Below are positions 3,471 to 5,396 of a stretch of DNA of 5,396 bases, one piece after another. This stretch comes from Patescibacteria group bacterium (lineage in GTDB: Bacteria > Patescibacteriota > Minisyncoccia > Minisyncoccales > PEYH01). The position numbers and the translations under genes are program-made. The stretch covers positions 1 through 5,396 of the forward strand of contig JAHIEL010000037.1 in assembly GCA_018901715.1 (NCBI GenBank), given 5' to 3'. Below the pieces are notes generated by a model. That model had not been told where the DNA came from, did no database searches, and was given only the letters and a program-made list of their open reading frames with translations. Within the stretch, counting starts at the first letter, position 1. Each line of letters opens with the position of its first letter.

Positions 3471-5396
3471 ATGGCAGAAGAAAAAAGCTTTAAACTTAAT
3501 ATTCCTGCGGAGGCGATAAGAACGATGAAAAAAGATTTAGCTGGCATCACGCATGGCCAGTGGAATTTGATTTTAGAAGAAAATGAAATGAATGCCTTGT
3601 TAGAAAAATATAAGCAGCGTGTTGCGGAACAATCACATACGCAGGGAAAAATAAAAAAGGAAAAAAGCGAAGAAGAAGAAATAGTAGAAAAAATTAGACA
3701 AGCAGCAAAAGAAAAAGAAAAACAAGAGAAAAGCGAACAAGAAGATAATGCGCAAAATTTAGAAGATAAAGCAAAAGATAAGCGCAAGGAAGATAAAAGG
3801 AAAGAGGAAAGAGAAGTGACTGAAGAAGAAAAAGCAAATGAACAAGAATTAAAGATGGCTGCAGAAATCAGAAGGCGCGCCCTGGAAAGAGAAAAGCTTG
3901 TTAGAGAAAAGCTTGATACAGAAAAAGATAAAGATATGCTTGCTATGGAAGAGAGGCATCTACAAGAAGAAAAAGAACGCAGAGAAAAAGATTTACAAAT
4001 AAGGATTGAAGAACTTAATCAAGCATTAAAAGAATTAGCCACGCAAAAAATACCTTTGGATGAAAGTAAGAAATATTACTTAGACCAAAAAACTAAAATA
4101 GAAAAGGATTTAGAACCAATCTTAGAAAGTGAAAGAAAAATAGAAGATAATATCAAATTTATTGGGAATATAGAAAAGACAGCCATAACCCCAAGACAAA
4201 GGAGAAAAGCAGAGCAAGAAAGACATTTAGCTGAAAAAGAGCGAGAAGCGATTGAGTCACAGCGCTGGGATTATGAACAGAAAAAACGCAAAATTGAAAA
4301 ACAAATACAAGAGATTGATTTTGGGTATCAGCAATTAGCTCAACAAGAAGAAAAAACTAAACAAGAGATTAAAGACGCTGAAGAAGAATTAGGAAAGATT
4401 AATAAAGAAAAAGAAAAAATAGAAATAGAGCACAGAATAAGTCAGTTAATGAAAGAAAAGATGGAATACTCTCGACTTAAAAAAACAATAGTTGGAGATA
4501 GGAAAGAAATTGAAGAAAAGCTTGCCGAGATTATAACCCAAGAAGAAAAAATAGAGAAAGAAGTTAATTATCTTCAAGAGGAAGAAAAATTATCTGAAGG
4601 AGATGAAAAAGAAAGAGTAGAAAAAGAAAGGGCAAAGCTTGAAGCAATCCGCTCAACTCTTGAAAAAAGACGCTGGAAAATTGAAGAAGAGAAACAGAAA
4701 ATTCGATTAGAAGAAAACCGAATCAATCTCAAGCATGACAAGATATTGGAAGTAGAAAATCAGCTAAGAAAACGAATTCAGGAAATCAATTCTTTATTAG
4801 GCATAGAAGCTCCTTTGGAATTAAAAAGAGAGGAACCAAAAAAAGAATACACCGAAGAGACAGAAACTGAAGAAGGGGAGGAAAATGTGGAACAAGGAGA
4901 GGAAGAAGAACAAGAAGAAAAAAAGGGTAGTGTTGGTCTTCAAGCAAAAAAAATAGGAGAAATTCGTCCAAAGACCATAGGCGCGCCAGAAGAAAAAGCA
5001 CCAGAAGAAGATGAAGGATCAGAAGCAAAAAAGGCCTTAGCAGAGTTAGAACAAAAAAAGAGAAGGCAAGCACTACTAGAACGCTTAAGAGCGAAAAGAA
5101 TTCAGGGAGTAGAGCAGAAAGAAAAGAATATTCTTGAAAGAATAAGACAAGGAGTTTCTCCTGGAGCAGGAGCAACTCACGAAGAAGATAATGCAAATAT
5201 ACAACCTTCTGGGATTGAACCAAAAACTCCTTTAAAACCAGAAGCAGCAGTTCGTCCACCAATGATGACTATCGGGCCGGAAGATATGGGTAAAAAACCA
5301 TGGATGCGACTTGCTATTATAATCGGCGCAGTAATTCTAATTATTGCTGTTATTGGATTTTGGTATTGGTATGCGAATATAAGAGAGAACGGAGAA
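3471..5396 (+). CDS. Large charged coiled-coil protein with one membrane segment, 3' end outside the window
   Basis: I do not recognise a family. The frame is open for 642 codons from ATG 3471 to the window edge, with no stop. Residues 1-48 form a less charged N-terminal segment (FKLNIPAEAIRTMKKDL, then a QWNLILEE helix). Residues about 50-443 are rich in Glu, Lys, Arg and Gln, with spaced Leu/Ile, as in long coiled coils. An acidic stretch (465-483), a second short basic helix (about 515-560) and a Pro-rich linker (about 575-610) follow. A hydrophobic segment (614-634) preceded by GKKPWMR suggests a single membrane span with the long N-terminal part in the cytoplasm and the missing C-terminus outside. 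There is no signal peptide. Internal similarity links the regions around W266 and W402. No Shine-Dalgarno precedes the start; the frame and lack of a better upstream ATG support it. A structural scaffold or membrane tether is plausible but unproven. Confidence 0.8.
   Translation, partial: MAEEKSFKLNIPAEAIRTMKKDLAGITHGQWNLILEENEMNALLEKYKQRVAEQSHTQGKIKKEKSEEEEIVEKIRQAAKEKEKQEKSEQEDNAQNLEDKAKDKRKEDKRKEEREVTEEEKANEQELKMAAEIRRRALEREKLVREKLDTEKDKDMLAMEERHLQEEKERREKDLQIRIEELNQALKELATQKIPLDESKKYYLDQKTKIEKDLEPILESERKIEDNIKFIGNIEKTAITPRQRRKAEQERHLAEKEREAIESQRWDYEQKKRKIEKQIQEIDFGYQQLAQQEEKTKQEIKDAEEELGKINKEKEKIEIEHRISQLMKEKMEYSRLKKTIVGDRKEIEEKLAEIITQEEKIEKEVNYLQEEEKLSEGDEKERVEKERAKLEAIRSTLEKRRWKIEEEKQKIRLEENRINLKHDKILEVENQLRKRIQEINSLLGIEAPLELKREEPKKEYTEETETEEGEENVEQGEEEEQEEKKGSVGLQAKKIGEIRPKTIGAPEEKAPEEDEGSEAKKALAELEQKKRRQALLERLRAKRIQGVEQKEKNILERIRQGVSPGAGATHEEDNANIQPSGIEPKTPLKPEAAVRPPMMTIGPEDMGKKPWMRLAIIIGAVILIIAVIGFWYWYANIRENGE

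Noticed and set aside
3371..3787. Minus-strand 138-codon open frame rich in Ser, Phe and Cys
   Set aside because: It overlaps the start of the coiled-coil gene, its composition mirrors the purine-rich sense strand, and it matches no family I know.
4786..5262. Leucine-rich 158-codon open frame on the minus strand
   Set aside because: It is the antisense of the Glu/Lys-rich coding region, whose GAA and AAG codons read as Leu- and Phe-rich sequence on the other strand. It has no independent support.

Overview
The window looks like part of an AT-rich genome from a small, host- or partner-dependent bacterium, most likely the Candidate Phyla Radiation (Patescibacteria, Parcubacteria-like). This rests on the low GC content, lysine- and glutamate-rich proteins, weak or absent Shine-Dalgarno sequences, AT-rich heptamer repeats between genes, and a large charged coiled-coil membrane protein of unknown family. 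The placement is an inference; no taxonomic marker in the window proves it. UGA is used as a stop (end of rpsO) and every tryptophan seen is TGG, so the standard bacterial code applies, not the UGA-as-glycine code of Gracilibacteria/SR1.

Layout, all genes on the + strand. Positions 1-272 are non-coding and AT-rich. They hold a perfect 9-bp hairpin, 7-bp repeats of the AATTACN type (partly inverted), a second hairpin followed by a pyrimidine tract, a perfect 14-bp tandem duplication, a short GC-rich hairpin and a candidate promoter. Then come rpsO (ribosomal protein S15, 273-566), a NYN/LabA-type nuclease gene overlapping it by 4 nt (563-1072), a 175-bp spacer, pnp (polynucleotide phosphorylase, 1248-3344), a 126-bp spacer, and a 642-codon open frame (3471-5396) that runs off the right edge. 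That last gene encodes a long cytoplasmic coiled coil ending in a single membrane segment.

The first three genes form an RNA-centred block. S15 binds 16S rRNA, the NYN protein is a probable metal-dependent endoribonuclease, and PNPase is a 3'-5' phosphorolytic exoribonuclease. The rpsO-pnp pairing is a classic bacterial arrangement; here a NYN gene is placed between them and is probably translationally coupled to rpsO. No decisive evidence links the coiled-coil gene to RNA metabolism.

The most unusual material is non-coding. The segments upstream of rpsO and of pnp share a composite module: a pyrimidine tract followed by four heptamers of the form AATNATC. The pnp spacer also contains a second duplicated element (AGAAC, CTTGAAATT and TATATAATTT) whose downstream copy lies just before the pnp start and looks like its promoter, although with non-canonical spacing.
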